Shown here: positions 7,698 to 16,241 of the stretch, one piece after another | How the letters are laid out: every line of letters begins with the position of its first letter | Numbering within the stretch: the first letter of the stretch is position 1 | Source of the DNA: Mesorhizobium temperatum | Lineage (GTDB): Bacteria; Pseudomonadota; Alphaproteobacteria; Rhizobiales; Rhizobiaceae | Assembly: GCF_002284575.1 (NCBI RefSeq) | Contig: NZ_NPKJ01000060.1 | Span: 382,463-446,462 of the forward strand | DNA: 64,000 nt | Direction: 5' to 3' | Translations under genes and position numbers: made by a program | Notes under the pieces: generated by a model | What the model was told of the DNA's origin: nothing | Databases searched by the model: none | Seen by the model: the letters and a program-made list of their open reading frames with translations, nothing else

Positions 7698-8570
7698 ATG
7701 ACCCAAACGCGGCTTTATTTCACCACTGGAAAGATCGAGGCCGACCGTATCTTCGCGGCGTTCGAAACGGCCTTCGAGGACGAGGGTCTGCCGATTGCCA
7801 TTCTCGAAGTCGATGAGGATCGCGACATCCAGGAAGTGTCGCTCTATGCCGACGGCGATGTCGACGCCGTCGAGGCGCGCGTGGAAGAGATCCTTGCCGG
7901 GCTCGCCTTGTCGAGGCCGATTGCGCGCGAGCCCGTGCCAGATATCGACTGGGTGACGCGTTCGCTGGAGGGACTGAAGCCGGTGCGCGCCGGCCGTTTC
8001 TTCGTCCACGGCGCGCATGACCGCAGGAAGCGCCACAGCGGCGAGCTCGCCATCGAGATCGAGGCGGGCCTCGCCTTCGGCACCGGCCATCACGGCACTA
8101 CTGCCGGCTGCCTTGAAATGCTGGAACAGGTCGTGCGGCGCGAGCGCCCGCGCAACGCGCTCGACCTCGGCACCGGCAGTGCGGTGCTGGCCATCGCGCT
8201 TGCCAAGCTCGCCCATATCCCGGTGCTGGCGACCGACATCGATCCGGTCGCCATAAAGGTCGCCGCCGCCAATGCACGGCTCAACCGAGTCAAGGCGCTC
8301 GTCGAAACGGTGACGGCGCCGGGCTTCCACCATCCGATCTTTGCCGCGCGCGGCCCTTTCGACCTTATCGTCGCCAACATACTGGCGCGGCCGCTGATGC
8401 GGCTGGCGCCCGAAATGGCCAGGCATATCGCCCTGGGCGGCTCGATCGTGCTGTCAGGCATCCTCGACCGGCAGCGCGACGCGGTGGTCTCGGCCTATGT
8501 CGGCCAGCAGTTCCGCCATGTCAGGACGTTGCATCGCGAGGGCTGGGTGACGATCCACCTCAAGCGGTGA
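7698..8570 (+). CDS. prmA: Ribosomal protein L11 methyltransferase
   Basis: SAM-dependent enzyme of about 290 residues that trimethylates ribosomal protein L11. The N-terminal substrate domain ends near residue 100; then comes 'LAFGTGHHGTTAGCLEML' (the PrmA signature with the GTGxHxTT loop), motif I 'ALDLGTGSAVLAIALAKLA', 'VLATDIDPVAIKVAAANA' and the catalytic-region 'FDLIVANILARPL' (NxLxxPL type). An ATG at 7674 is in frame but lies inside the palindromic repeat; ATG 7698 gives the family N-terminus. A stand-alone gene. Confidence 0.93.
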   Translation: MTQTRLYFTTGKIEADRIFAAFETAFEDEGLPIAILEVDEDRDIQEVSLYADGDVDAVEARVEEILAGLALSRPIAREPVPDIDWVTRSLEGLKPVRAGRFFVHGAHDRRKRHSGELAIEIEAGLAFGTGHHGTTAGCLEMLEQVVRRERPRNALDLGTGSAVLAIALAKLAHIPVLATDIDPVAIKVAAANARLNRVKALVETVTAPGFHHPIFAARGPFDLIVANILARPLMRLAPEMARHIALGGSIVLSGILDRQRDAVVSAYVGQQFRHVRTLHREGWVTIHLKR

Positions 8571-8581
8571 CGCAAATTCGC

Positions 8582-8767
8582 TCAGATATAGCGCGACCTT
8601 GCGGCCTTCTTCAGTTCTTCGCGATCGTAGCCGTTCGCTTTCAGCGTTTCGTCGTCAAAGCCAAGCAGAACGCCGCTCACATAGCGGCTCGCTTCGCGCT
8701 GGCGCGCTTCGATGAGAGCATTCACAGCGCTTCTGAAAAATCCGCGTCTGGCTGAAATTGTGGACAT
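8582..8767 (-). CDS. DUF1127-like small protein
   Basis: A 61-residue basic protein (starting MSTISARRGFFRSAVNALIE) with the Arg-rich helix and 'REASRYVSGVLLGFDDETLKANG' stretch typical of short DUF1127/YjiS-like proteins of alphaproteobacteria. Some relatives influence phosphate and carbon metabolism through RNA turnover; no role can be assigned here. ATG 8767 is supported by AGGAG 6 bases upstream; the frame continues to 8812 with no better site. It converges with prmA. Confidence 0.75.
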   Translation of the reverse strand: MSTISARRGFFRSAVNALIEARQREASRYVSGVLLGFDDETLKANGYDREELKKAARSRYI

Positions 8768-8911
8768 GATGGTCTCCTTTGCAGGGCAATAAGAACCGTT
8801 CCTCCACGCCAAAAAGGTAAGCTCTGTTGACCTCTTTTAAAATCGCTGATTCTGCATGTCGTCTATGCGCAAATGCGATGCTGCTGGACCAAATCCCGCC
8901 GATTGTCAGGC

Positions 8912-9006
8912 GGCGGACGCTGTAGCACTTTGATCTTGCGCTGATTTTCTCCGGACCGAAGGTCAGCGTAGCAAAAGTCGATTCCGATTTTCGGGGTCAT
9001 GCGCTA
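8912..9006. repeat. Degenerate rhizobial intergenic repeat
   Basis: Sequence beginning GACGCTGTAGCACTTTGATC and ending near TTTTCGGGGTCATGCGC, with an internal hairpin GACCGAAGGTC. The first part matches, on the opposite strand, the segment before ligA (about 21380-21440: GCTGTAGCAATTTGAT, then TCGCGCATG). It lies just upstream of the aminopeptidase P start. Confidence 0.55.
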
Positions 9007-9034
9007 CGGTCGCGCCAGCACCCAAGGAGAGGCC

Positions 9035-10882
9035 ATGATGTTCCAGACCTTTGATTCCGCCGGCGACCCCGCTGTCGCCAAGCCGCGTGTGGCGCTGCTG
9101 CGTCAATGGCTGGCGGCCAACGGCTTGGATGGCTTCATCGTGCCTCGTGCCGACGAGCATCAGGGCGAATATGTCGCCGACCGTTCGGCACGGCTGAAAT
9201 GGCTGACTGGCTTCAGCGGTTCGGCCGGCGTCGCCATCGTGCTCGGCGACCGCGCCGTCATGTTCGTCGACGGGCGCTACACGCTGCAAGTACGCCAGGA
9301 GGTCGATCTCGACATCTTCTCGATCGAAAGCCTGGTCGACAATCCGCCCGCCACCTGGATCAAGGACAATCTCGGCAAGGGCGTGCGGCTTGGCTTCGAT
9401 CCGTGGCTGCAGACGATCGGCGACGTGAAAGCGCTGAAAGCTTCGGCCGAAAAATCGGGGGCGGTACTGGTGCCGCTCGAGAAGAATCCAATCGACGTCA
9501 TCTGGAAGGACCAGCCCGAACCGCCGCTGGCGCCGGTCGAGCTCCATCCGATCGCCTTTGCCGGCGAACTGGCCAAGGACAAGCTGGCACGGCTGGCCGA
9601 GGCCATCGGCAAGGACGGCGCCGCCCATGCCGTGCTGACCGACCCGTCCTCCATCGCCTGGGCCTTCGACATCCGCGGCGGCGACGTGCCGCACACGCCG
9701 CTGGCACTCGGCTTCGCCGTGCTCGCCGCCGATGGGTCGCATCTCCTTTTCATGGACCAACGCAAGTTTTCGCGCACCGTCGCGGCCTATCTGACGCAGC
9801 TCGCCGAATTGCACGAACCCAGTGAATTCGAAGCGGCGATCGCAGGATTGGCCAAGGGCGGCGCAAGAATCGCGCTGGATCCGGTGCTGGCGGCGGAGAA
9901 GCTCAGGATGCTGGTCGAGGACAATGGCGGCACCGTCATCACTGCACCCGATCCTGCCCGCATTCCACGCGCGACGAAAAACCAGGCCGAGATCAACGGC
10001 GCCCGCGCCGCGCATCGCCGCGACGGCGCCGCCGTGGCCAAGCTACTTTGCTGGCTCGACCGCCAGGAACCCGGCAAGCTCGACGAGATCGCGGTCGTCA
10101 CCAAGCTTGAGGAGTGCCGCCGCAGCACCGGCGAGGAAACGCAAATGCCGCTGCGCGATGTGTCCTTCGATACCATCTCGGGCGCCGGCCCGAACGGCGC
10201 CATCATGCACTACCGCGTTTCCCGCGCCACCAGCCGAAAACTTCAGTCTGGCGAGTTGTTCCTGCTCGATTCGGGCGGGCAGTATCAGGACGGCACCACC
10301 GACATCACCCGCACCGTGCCGATCGGCACACCGACCGAGGAAATGCGCGAACGCTTCACGCTGGTGCTGAAGGGCATGATCGGTATTTCGATGCTGCGCT
10401 TTCCCCCGGGCACGCGCGGCTCCGAGATCGATGCCGTGGCGCGCCTCGCTCTATGGAAACATGGCTGCGATTTCGCTCATGGCACCGGCCACGGCGTCGG
10501 CTCCTATCTGGCCGTGCACGAGGGCCCGCAGCGCATCGCAAAGACCGGCACCGAAAAGCTGCTGGCAGGCATGATCGTCTCCAACGAGCCGGGCTACTAC
10601 AAGGAAGGCTCCTACGGCATCCGCATCGAGAACCTCATTCTGGTGACACCGGCCGAGCAGATAGAGGGCGGCGACATCGCCATGCATGGCTTCGAGACAC
10701 TGACGCTGGCGCCGATCGACACCAGGCTGGTGCGATCCGACCTTTTGACGCGCGACGAACTGCATTGGCTCGACGAATACCACGCGCGTGTGCTGGCCGA
10801 GCTCGGACCGATGCTCGATGGCGAGACGCTGACCTGGCTGGAAAAGGCAACCGCACCACTGCCCCACGACCAGAAATCCTGA
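9035..10882 (+). CDS. Xaa-Pro aminopeptidase (aminopeptidase P, long three-domain form)
   Basis: Cytoplasmic M24B metallopeptidase of 615 residues that removes N-terminal residues before proline. Two creatinase-like N-terminal domains (to about residue 310) precede a pita-bread catalytic domain with the dinuclear metal ligands: Asp pair in 'LLDSGGQYQDGTTDITRT', His in 'FAHGTGHGVGSYLAVHEGP', Glu in 'VSNEPGYY' and Glu in 'GIRIENL'. The length fits the long eukaryote-like class rather than the 440-residue PepP. Start at ATG 9035 with AAGGAGAG just upstream; the frame runs to 8999. Confidence 0.93.
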   Translation: MMFQTFDSAGDPAVAKPRVALLRQWLAANGLDGFIVPRADEHQGEYVADRSARLKWLTGFSGSAGVAIVLGDRAVMFVDGRYTLQVRQEVDLDIFSIESLVDNPPATWIKDNLGKGVRLGFDPWLQTIGDVKALKASAEKSGAVLVPLEKNPIDVIWKDQPEPPLAPVELHPIAFAGELAKDKLARLAEAIGKDGAAHAVLTDPSSIAWAFDIRGGDVPHTPLALGFAVLAADGSHLLFMDQRKFSRTVAAYLTQLAELHEPSEFEAAIAGLAKGGARIALDPVLAAEKLRMLVEDNGGTVITAPDPARIPRATKNQAEINGARAAHRRDGAAVAKLLCWLDRQEPGKLDEIAVVTKLEECRRSTGEETQMPLRDVSFDTISGAGPNGAIMHYRVSRATSRKLQSGELFLLDSGGQYQDGTTDITRTVPIGTPTEEMRERFTLVLKGMIGISMLRFPPGTRGSEIDAVARLALWKHGCDFAHGTGHGVGSYLAVHEGPQRIAKTGTEKLLAGMIVSNEPGYYKEGSYGIRIENLILVTPAEQIEGGDIAMHGFETLTLAPIDTRLVRSDLLTRDELHWLDEYHARVLAELGPMLDGETLTWLEKATAPLPHDQKS

Positions 10883-11036
10883 TTTTTGGCAAGGCGGTGG
10901 GTCAGCTATGGACCCGGGACAGACCGGCATCACCTTTGGATTTATAAGTGCGAGCGGACTTTGGCTGTACTGCCCAAACAGCCGCGCGACGGACATCACC
11001 CAGACGATGCCAATCTGCCGGGAACGGCCTACGGTC

Positions 11037-12671
11037 TCATTGCTGCCACCCGGCTTTCTTCAACAGATGCGCCATCTCATCTGCCCAATGTGGATTGCGC
11101 AGCCTGAGCGGCGCCAAGGCATCGCCTGAAGGATTTTCCATTTCCCGCATCAGCTCAACGCACGATCCAGCTTCCGGCAGGCGGCCAAGCGAAACGTAGC
11201 AGCAGGCGAGTGTTTCGTGAGTGGGCCGCCATGCGGGAGCGATCTTGCGCGCCTTGATGGCTGCGGCAAGCGCATCGTTTGCCTGTCCTGCAAACAGGTG
11301 GGCGAGCGCCAGGATATTGAACCAGACGAAGTTCTGCGGATCGTGAGGATTTAACATAAGGCCGTGTTCGAGCGGCGCGATCGCTTCGAATGCGCTGCCA
11401 CGAAAAAACTGTCCCATCCCCAACACCAGATGACCAAGGGCGAAGCTTGGGCTGATCTCGATCGCCTTTTCCGCGTCAAGAACGGCCTGTTCCGGTGCAT
11501 TGGCGTAGATGCTGCAGATGGCCAGCGCGTAGTGCGAATAGGGATTCTTCTCGTCGAGCCGAACCGCCTTCAAGGCTGCATCCAGGCCCTCCCGGATATC
11601 CTGTTCCGGTTTGTCGCTCCAGCCGTAAGCGACGATGCCGGCGCTGACGCGGCCGAGCCAGAGATGGGCCTCGGCGAGTTCAGGATCGAGCCTGCATGCC
11701 TCCCGGAACAGCTTGCGGGCACTCAAGTGAGTCTGACGGCCGACGTGGTGGAAATGCCAGGTACCTTGCCGCACCAGGTCCCAGGCCGTCGCATTTCCGC
11801 TGCTGCGTGCAGTGGCTGGAAGCGATTCCGTTTTGAGAAGTTCGGGCTCGATCGCGCCGGCCACCCGCTCGGCTATGGCATCCTGGACGGCGAACGCCTC
11901 CGTCATTTCCATCTCGTATCGTTCGGCCCAGATCTGATTGGCCGAGGCCGCATCGACCAATTGCGTCGAGACCCGAATATGCTGGCCGGACCGGCGCACG
12001 CTGCCTTCCAGCACATAACGGACGCCAAGCTCGCGGGCCACCTGTTTGGAGTCGACTGGCTTGTCCTTGTAGACAAAGCTGGAATTGCGGCCGATCACCC
12101 GGAACCAGCGGAACCTCGTCAGCGCTGTGATGATGTCCTCCGTGATGCCGTCAGCCAGATAGGCCTGTTCCCTGTCGCCGCTGACATTGGCGAACGGCAA
12201 GACCGCGATGGACGGTCTTTCGGAGAGTCCCGCCGGCTGGCCGGAACTTGGCAGCGCGCCGTCTGCAGCGGCGTCCAGCACACGGACGCTACCGGCGAAA
12301 CGATATCCGCTGCGGGGAACCGTGGCGATCCACTCGCTGCCGTCTGGCTGTGGCCCGAGCAGCTTGCGCAGGGCGGCAATCTGCACAGAGAGATTGCTTT
12401 CTTCGACAACGGCATCGGGCCAAGCCGCTTCCATAAGCGCCGTCTTGCTCAGCACTTGAGCCGATGCCTCCAGCAGGGCTTGAAGCAACGACAAGCCTTT
12501 TTGCCCGAGCGCAACCGGCCGGCCGTCGCGGACAAGCCCCCCGCGCAGCATGTCGAGCACGAACGGGCCGAACGCTAAGCGTCGCGGCGCTGCGATGTTC
12601 CGCTTACCGGCTTCGGAAGAATTCGGAACTTTTCGCCTCCCCTTAAAGACTTCGGCCGGACCTGCGGTCAT
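11037..12671 (-). CDS. CadC-like winged-helix regulator with TolB-like and TPR domains
   Basis: A 544-residue regulator. Residues about 32-125 form an OmpR/CadC-type winged helix ('LAFGPFVLDMLRGGLVRDGR' and 'WIATVPRSGYRFAG'). Residues about 155-290 resemble the adenylate-cyclase-associated TolB-like domain ('PSIAVLPFANVSGDREQAYL', 'GVRYVLEGSVRRSGQ'). The rest carries TPR-like helices. I see no transmembrane helix between the DNA-binding and sensor parts, so unlike CadC it should be soluble. It is divergent from the cupin gene at 12711, 39 bases away, which is its most likely target. The signal is unknown. Confidence 0.82.
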   Translation of the reverse strand: MTAGPAEVFKGRRKVPNSSEAGKRNIAAPRRLAFGPFVLDMLRGGLVRDGRPVALGQKGLSLLQALLEASAQVLSKTALMEAAWPDAVVEESNLSVQIAALRKLLGPQPDGSEWIATVPRSGYRFAGSVRVLDAAADGALPSSGQPAGLSERPSIAVLPFANVSGDREQAYLADGITEDIITALTRFRWFRVIGRNSSFVYKDKPVDSKQVARELGVRYVLEGSVRRSGQHIRVSTQLVDAASANQIWAERYEMEMTEAFAVQDAIAERVAGAIEPELLKTESLPATARSSGNATAWDLVRQGTWHFHHVGRQTHLSARKLFREACRLDPELAEAHLWLGRVSAGIVAYGWSDKPEQDIREGLDAALKAVRLDEKNPYSHYALAICSIYANAPEQAVLDAEKAIEISPSFALGHLVLGMGQFFRGSAFEAIAPLEHGLMLNPHDPQNFVWFNILALAHLFAGQANDALAAAIKARKIAPAWRPTHETLACCYVSLGRLPEAGSCVELMREMENPSGDALAPLRLRNPHWADEMAHLLKKAGWQQ

Positions 12672-12710
12672 TTTGGCCGTTCATACAGACTAACACAAAG
12701 GGAGGTCGAA

Positions 12711-13157
12711 ATGACGATGTTGAAGCAACCGTCAGGAGCGGACAGTGTGGCGCCCAGCGACAGAAAAGCGGTAATCGTCGGGGGTGGCGAGGCTTATCGG
12801 GCCGAACAGGGGTCGGACTATCTGCCGGGAATAAGTGCTGAGACCGTCGGCGCGAAGGTGCTTTGGCTGGGCGTCGTCACGATGCCTCCGGGGAAGCGGA
12901 CCAAGGCCCACGTCCACGCACGTCACGAAACAGCATTTTACATGCTGAGCGGAGACGAGCTGGAGATGTGGAGTGGGGACGAACTGCAATTTCGGGATGT
13001 CGTGCATCCCGGCGACTATCTCTATATTCCGGCCAATATGCTCCACGTTGCCGTCAATAGGGCAAGCACGCCGGCCATTTTTATTGGCGCCCGCAACGAA
13101 CCGACCGCTCAGGAAAGCGTCGTCCTGTTTCCGGAGATGGACGAGAGGATACCGTAG
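12711..13157 (+). CDS. Cupin domain protein
   Basis: A 148-residue single-cupin protein. Motif 1 is 'PPGKRTKAHVHARHETAFYM' (HxH and the downstream Glu as metal ligands), and motif 2 is 'PGDYLYIPANMLHVAVN' with the last metal His. It may be a small-molecule isomerase, dioxygenase or sensor; sequence alone does not tell. GGGAGG 5 bases before ATG 12711 supports the start. Divergence from the CadC-like regulator suggests control by it. Confidence 0.85.
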   Translation: MTMLKQPSGADSVAPSDRKAVIVGGGEAYRAEQGSDYLPGISAETVGAKVLWLGVVTMPPGKRTKAHVHARHETAFYMLSGDELEMWSGDELQFRDVVHPGDYLYIPANMLHVAVNRASTPAIFIGARNEPTAQESVVLFPEMDERIP

Positions 13158-13364
13158 AAAGGCGACCTTCCAGGAATGATTGGTGGGGCGCCCTTCAACC
13201 GAACATTCCGCCAACCGAGTGCCCGCCAGACCGGGGCCATATCTATCGCCCTGGCACGGGTCGCCGACGGATTTCGCATTGAAACTCGTTGAAGACACAT
13301 AGCGGGTGCAGGATGACGGTTGTGTCGGCAGAAGGTCTGGCGTGGTGGAACGAGAAGGCAGAGC

Positions 13365-13913
13365 GTGGGCGAGACCGACGAGCGGCTGCTGGCGCTGATC
13401 GCGCAGAACAATGCGGCTGCGGTGGAAGCCATGGTCGAGCGCAAGCTGCCACGGCTGATCCGTCTCGCCACGCGAATGCTGGGCGATCGCGGCGAGGCGG
13501 AGGACGTCGCGCAGGAGACCTTCTTGCGCATCTGGCGAGCGGCTCCGGGCTGGCGCGCCGGCGAGGCGAAGTTCGACACCTGGCTGCACCGCGTCGCACT
13601 CAATCTCTGCTACGACCGGCTGCGCAGGCGGCGGGAGACGCCGGTGGCGGAACTTCCCGATCGCCCCGACGAACGCCCAGGCGCGGAAGCGGATATGCTC
13701 GCGGCCGACGATCAGCACCAGCTGCAGCGCGCGCTGGCCGAGCTGCCGGAGCGCCAGCGCGAGGCGATCGTGCTGCAGTATTATCAGGAGCTTTCGAACA
13801 GCGATGCGGCAGAGGTCATGGGGATCAGCATCGAGGCATTGGAAAGCCTCTTGTCGCGGGCGCGGCGGCAGTTGCGCTCCAGACTCGGACGAGACAGGGA
13901 CGAAATGACATGA
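13365..13913 (+). CDS. ECF-type RNA polymerase sigma factor
   Basis: About 182 residues with region 2 ('RLATRMLGDRGEAEDVAQET' followed by FLRIWRAAPGW) and region 4 ('LAELPERQREAIVLQYYQEL' then the helix-turn-helix SNSDAAEVMGISIEALESLL). No SnoaL or other C-terminal extension. GTG 13365 with GAGAAGG upstream is preferred over TTG 13320, which would add 15 Arg-rich residues. The stop overlaps the ATG of the next gene by 4 bases (ATGA), so it is co-translated with the membrane protein at 13910, probably its anti-sigma factor. It first gene of a five-gene operon that runs to 17381. Confidence 0.9.
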   Translation: MGETDERLLALIAQNNAAAVEAMVERKLPRLIRLATRMLGDRGEAEDVAQETFLRIWRAAPGWRAGEAKFDTWLHRVALNLCYDRLRRRRETPVAELPDRPDERPGAEADMLAADDQHQLQRALAELPERQREAIVLQYYQELSNSDAAEVMGISIEALESLLSRARRQLRSRLGRDRDEMT

Positions 13914-14314
13914 CTCCAGAGAGGTTTTCCGAGCTCGTTGCCGCCTATGGCGGGTCGCCGCAGCGCTGGCCTGAAAACGAGCGCGCGGCGGCGCTGGACT
14001 TCATCGCCGCCAACCCGACTCAAGCCGAAGTCGCACTTGCACCGGCGGCGGACCTCGACAATTTGCTGTCGCGCCATCGCGTCACAGCTCCAGACGGCGC
14101 GCTCGCGCGAAGGATCATCGCCACGGCGCCGGATGCGCTGTGGCGCCGCACACGGCTCATCTGGCAGTGTGCCGGGTTGGCCGGCATCGGACTGGCGGGC
14201 GCGCTAGCCGGTGTGCTGACAGTCGCCGTACTGTTGTCGCTCAACAGCGCCCCTGACGATGGCGACGCCTATGCGCTGACCGCATTCGGCGACATGCAGG
14301 GGGACGTGCAATGA
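13910..14314 (+). CDS. Putative membrane anti-sigma factor
   Basis: A 134-residue protein with a cytoplasmic N-terminal part of about 85 residues (MTPERFSELVAAYGGSPQRW, with the Tyr-Gly...Arg-Trp-Pro pattern common in rhizobial anti-sigma-like proteins) and one transmembrane helix (about residues 88-113, CAGLAGIGLAGALAGVLTVA). It overlaps the sigma gene upstream and the sensor-like gene downstream by 4 bases each. Its position and topology point to an anti-sigma factor, but it has no zinc-binding HxxxCxxC motif. The function is inferred from context only. Confidence 0.7.
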   Translation: MTPERFSELVAAYGGSPQRWPENERAAALDFIAANPTQAEVALAPAADLDNLLSRHRVTAPDGALARRIIATAPDALWRRTRLIWQCAGLAGIGLAGALAGVLTVAVLLSLNSAPDDGDAYALTAFGDMQGDVQ

Positions 14315-14778
14315 ACGAACGCAGCATCAGGATTCTGTTTGCCGTCTCGCTCGCAGTGAACATCTTCGTGCTCGGCGCCGCTGCCGGGGCTGGTTACATG
14401 TGGCACACGCAGGAGAGGCAGCGCGACGGGGCGGGCGATCAGCGCGGCCTGCGTTTCGCCGCAGCCGGCCTGTCGCCCGAGCAGCGCAAGGCGTTCCGCC
14501 AGGCGCTGGCCGAGGCGCGGCGCCAGTCGGCTGCTGATATCGAAGCGGCTCGGGCCGGCCGCGAGCAGATCGCGCGCCTGATCGAAGCTGAGCCGATCGA
14601 CGCAGCGGCTGTCAGTGAGACGCTCGCCTCGGTCCGGCAAGCCGATATGGCGCTGCGCGGCCGGCTCGAACAGGCAATCGTGAGCTTCGCGACGACACTG
14701 ACGCCAGCCGACAGGGCGCGGCTTGTCGACGGCCTGCGCGGCCGCAGCAACATGCTGCGCCGAGCGCGCGAAAAATAG
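14311..14778 (+). CDS. Periplasmic heavy-metal-sensor-like protein (CnrX/ZraP fold)
   Basis: A 155-residue protein with one N-terminal membrane helix (about residues 8-31) and a helical hairpin periplasmic domain resembling the Metal_resist family ('GLSPEQRKAFRQALAEARRQ', 'LTPADRARLVDGL'). CnrX and ZraP relatives bind metals through His/Cys/Met, but only one His is visible here (right after the membrane helix) and there is no Cys, so metal sensing is doubtful. It may instead serve as a co-regulator of the sigma/anti-sigma pair. It overlaps the upstream gene by 4 bases. Confidence 0.75.
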   Translation: MNERSIRILFAVSLAVNIFVLGAAAGAGYMWHTQERQRDGAGDQRGLRFAAAGLSPEQRKAFRQALAEARRQSAADIEAARAGREQIARLIEAEPIDAAAVSETLASVRQADMALRGRLEQAIVSFATTLTPADRARLVDGLRGRSNMLRRAREK

Positions 14779-14831
14779 AGCCGGAAAGAGCGACGGATTC
14801 TGGTCACGACCGCGTTGAAGCCTCTGAAGCA

Positions 14832-16220
14832 ATGCTGACGGAGGCACGATTGGTACGTCCGAGCGAGGTCGCGGTTGCGCTCAACCGCTTCGGCCTGGGC
14901 GCCCGGCCCGAAGACGAAGCGCCGGCCGACCCGAAATCCTGGTTGATAGCGCAGTTCGAAAACTACGACGCAAACCCGGCGGTCTTTTCCGGCGCGCAGG
15001 ACTCGGCCACACTCGGTGCCGGTTATGCCGAGGCGATGCTCGAGGCCAAGGACGCCGATGGGGCCGCAAAGATGGCCGCCCGCAAGGCGGCGCGCCAGGA
15101 GGCTCAAGCGCTCTATCGCGACGAGGTCGACATGCGAGCACGCGCAGCGCTCGAAACATCGACCCCCTTCGTCGAACGGCTCGTGCATTTCTGGTCGAAC
15201 CATTTCGCCATCTCGGCGGAGAAACCGCAGGTGACCCTGATCGCCGGCGCCTTCGAGCGCGAGGCGATCCGCCCACATGTGCTCGGCCGCTTCGAGGATA
15301 TGCTACTCGCCGCCGAGCGCCACCCGGCGATGCTGTTCTATCTCGACCACGTGCGCTCGATCGGTCCCAACTCGAGATTTGCCAACCGCGCCGCAAAACG
15401 CAACGCCAAGCGCAAACCCGGCATCAACGAGAACCTGGCCCGCGAAATCATGGAACTGCACACACTCGGTGCACGCTCCGGCTACAGCCAAGCCGACGTG
15501 ACCGAATTCGCGCTGGCGCTGACCGGTTTCAGCACCGGACGCGCCAGAGAGCGGGGCCAGGCCAGCGCCTTCACCTTTCGACCCGGGCTGCACGAGCCAG
15601 GCCAACGCACGATCATGGGCAAGACCTACGACCAGCGCGGCGACAAACAGGCGCTCGCCGTGCTCGGCGACCTCGCGGCGGCCGCGGCGACCGCAATGCA
15701 TATCGCCGCCAAGCTGGCGCGCCACTTCATCGCCGACGAGCCGCCGGCAGCGGTCGTGACACGGCTCGCCGAAGCCTTTCGCCGGTCGAACGGCGATCTC
15801 GTCGCCGTCTACCGCGCGCTCATCGACAGTCCAGAGGCCTGGCAACCGGCGGCGGCGAAGTTCAAGACGCCGTGGGAATGGACGATCTCAGCGCTGCGCG
15901 GCCTGGGCCGCAGCGACATCGGCAAGCCGCGCCTAGCGCAACTGCTCAACCAGCTCGGCCAACCGGTATGGCGGCCGCGTTCGCCGGCCGGCTATGACGA
16001 CGTTGCCGGGAGCTGGGCCGCGCCCGACGCACTGGTCCGCCGGGTCGAGGCGGCGCAGCGCCTCGCCGCGCAGAGTGGCGACATCGATCCGCGAGATCTC
16101 GCGCAAAAACTCTTTGCCGGCTCACTCAGCGAGCTGACGATGGCCGAAGTCGACCGCGCCGAGAGCCGGCGCACCGGCATCGCGCTGCTGCTCGTGTCGC
16201 CAGACTTCCAGCGAAGATGA
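14832..16220 (+). CDS. DUF1800 domain protein
   Basis: A 462-residue protein of the DUF1800 family. The early 'ALNRFGLGARPEDEAP' and the strongly conserved 'NENLAREIMELHTLG' and 'YSQADVTEFALALTGFS' are its hallmarks. Function is unknown; members are almost always encoded next to DUF1501 proteins, as here. ATG 14832 opens the frame, while TTG 14850 has a better ribosome site (GGAGG 5 bases before). No clear signal peptide is seen. The gene starts 53 bases after the sensor-like gene, so it is likely part of the same operon. Confidence 0.85.
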   Translation: MLTEARLVRPSEVAVALNRFGLGARPEDEAPADPKSWLIAQFENYDANPAVFSGAQDSATLGAGYAEAMLEAKDADGAAKMAARKAARQEAQALYRDEVDMRARAALETSTPFVERLVHFWSNHFAISAEKPQVTLIAGAFEREAIRPHVLGRFEDMLLAAERHPAMLFYLDHVRSIGPNSRFANRAAKRNAKRKPGINENLAREIMELHTLGARSGYSQADVTEFALALTGFSTGRARERGQASAFTFRPGLHEPGQRTIMGKTYDQRGDKQALAVLGDLAAAAATAMHIAAKLARHFIADEPPAAVVTRLAEAFRRSNGDLVAVYRALIDSPEAWQPAAAKFKTPWEWTISALRGLGRSDIGKPRLAQLLNQLGQPVWRPRSPAGYDDVAGSWAAPDALVRRVEAAQRLAAQSGDIDPRDLAQKLFAGSLSELTMAEVDRAESRRTGIALLLVSPDFQRR

Positions 16221-16241
16221 CTTCCAGAGGAGATGACCAAC

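Noticed and set aside
13289..13909. Plus-strand frame running through the sigma-factor gene into the anti-sigma frame
   Set aside because: The upstream part is an out-of-frame reading of the sigma gene; the real gene starts at ATG 13910 with a 4-base overlap.
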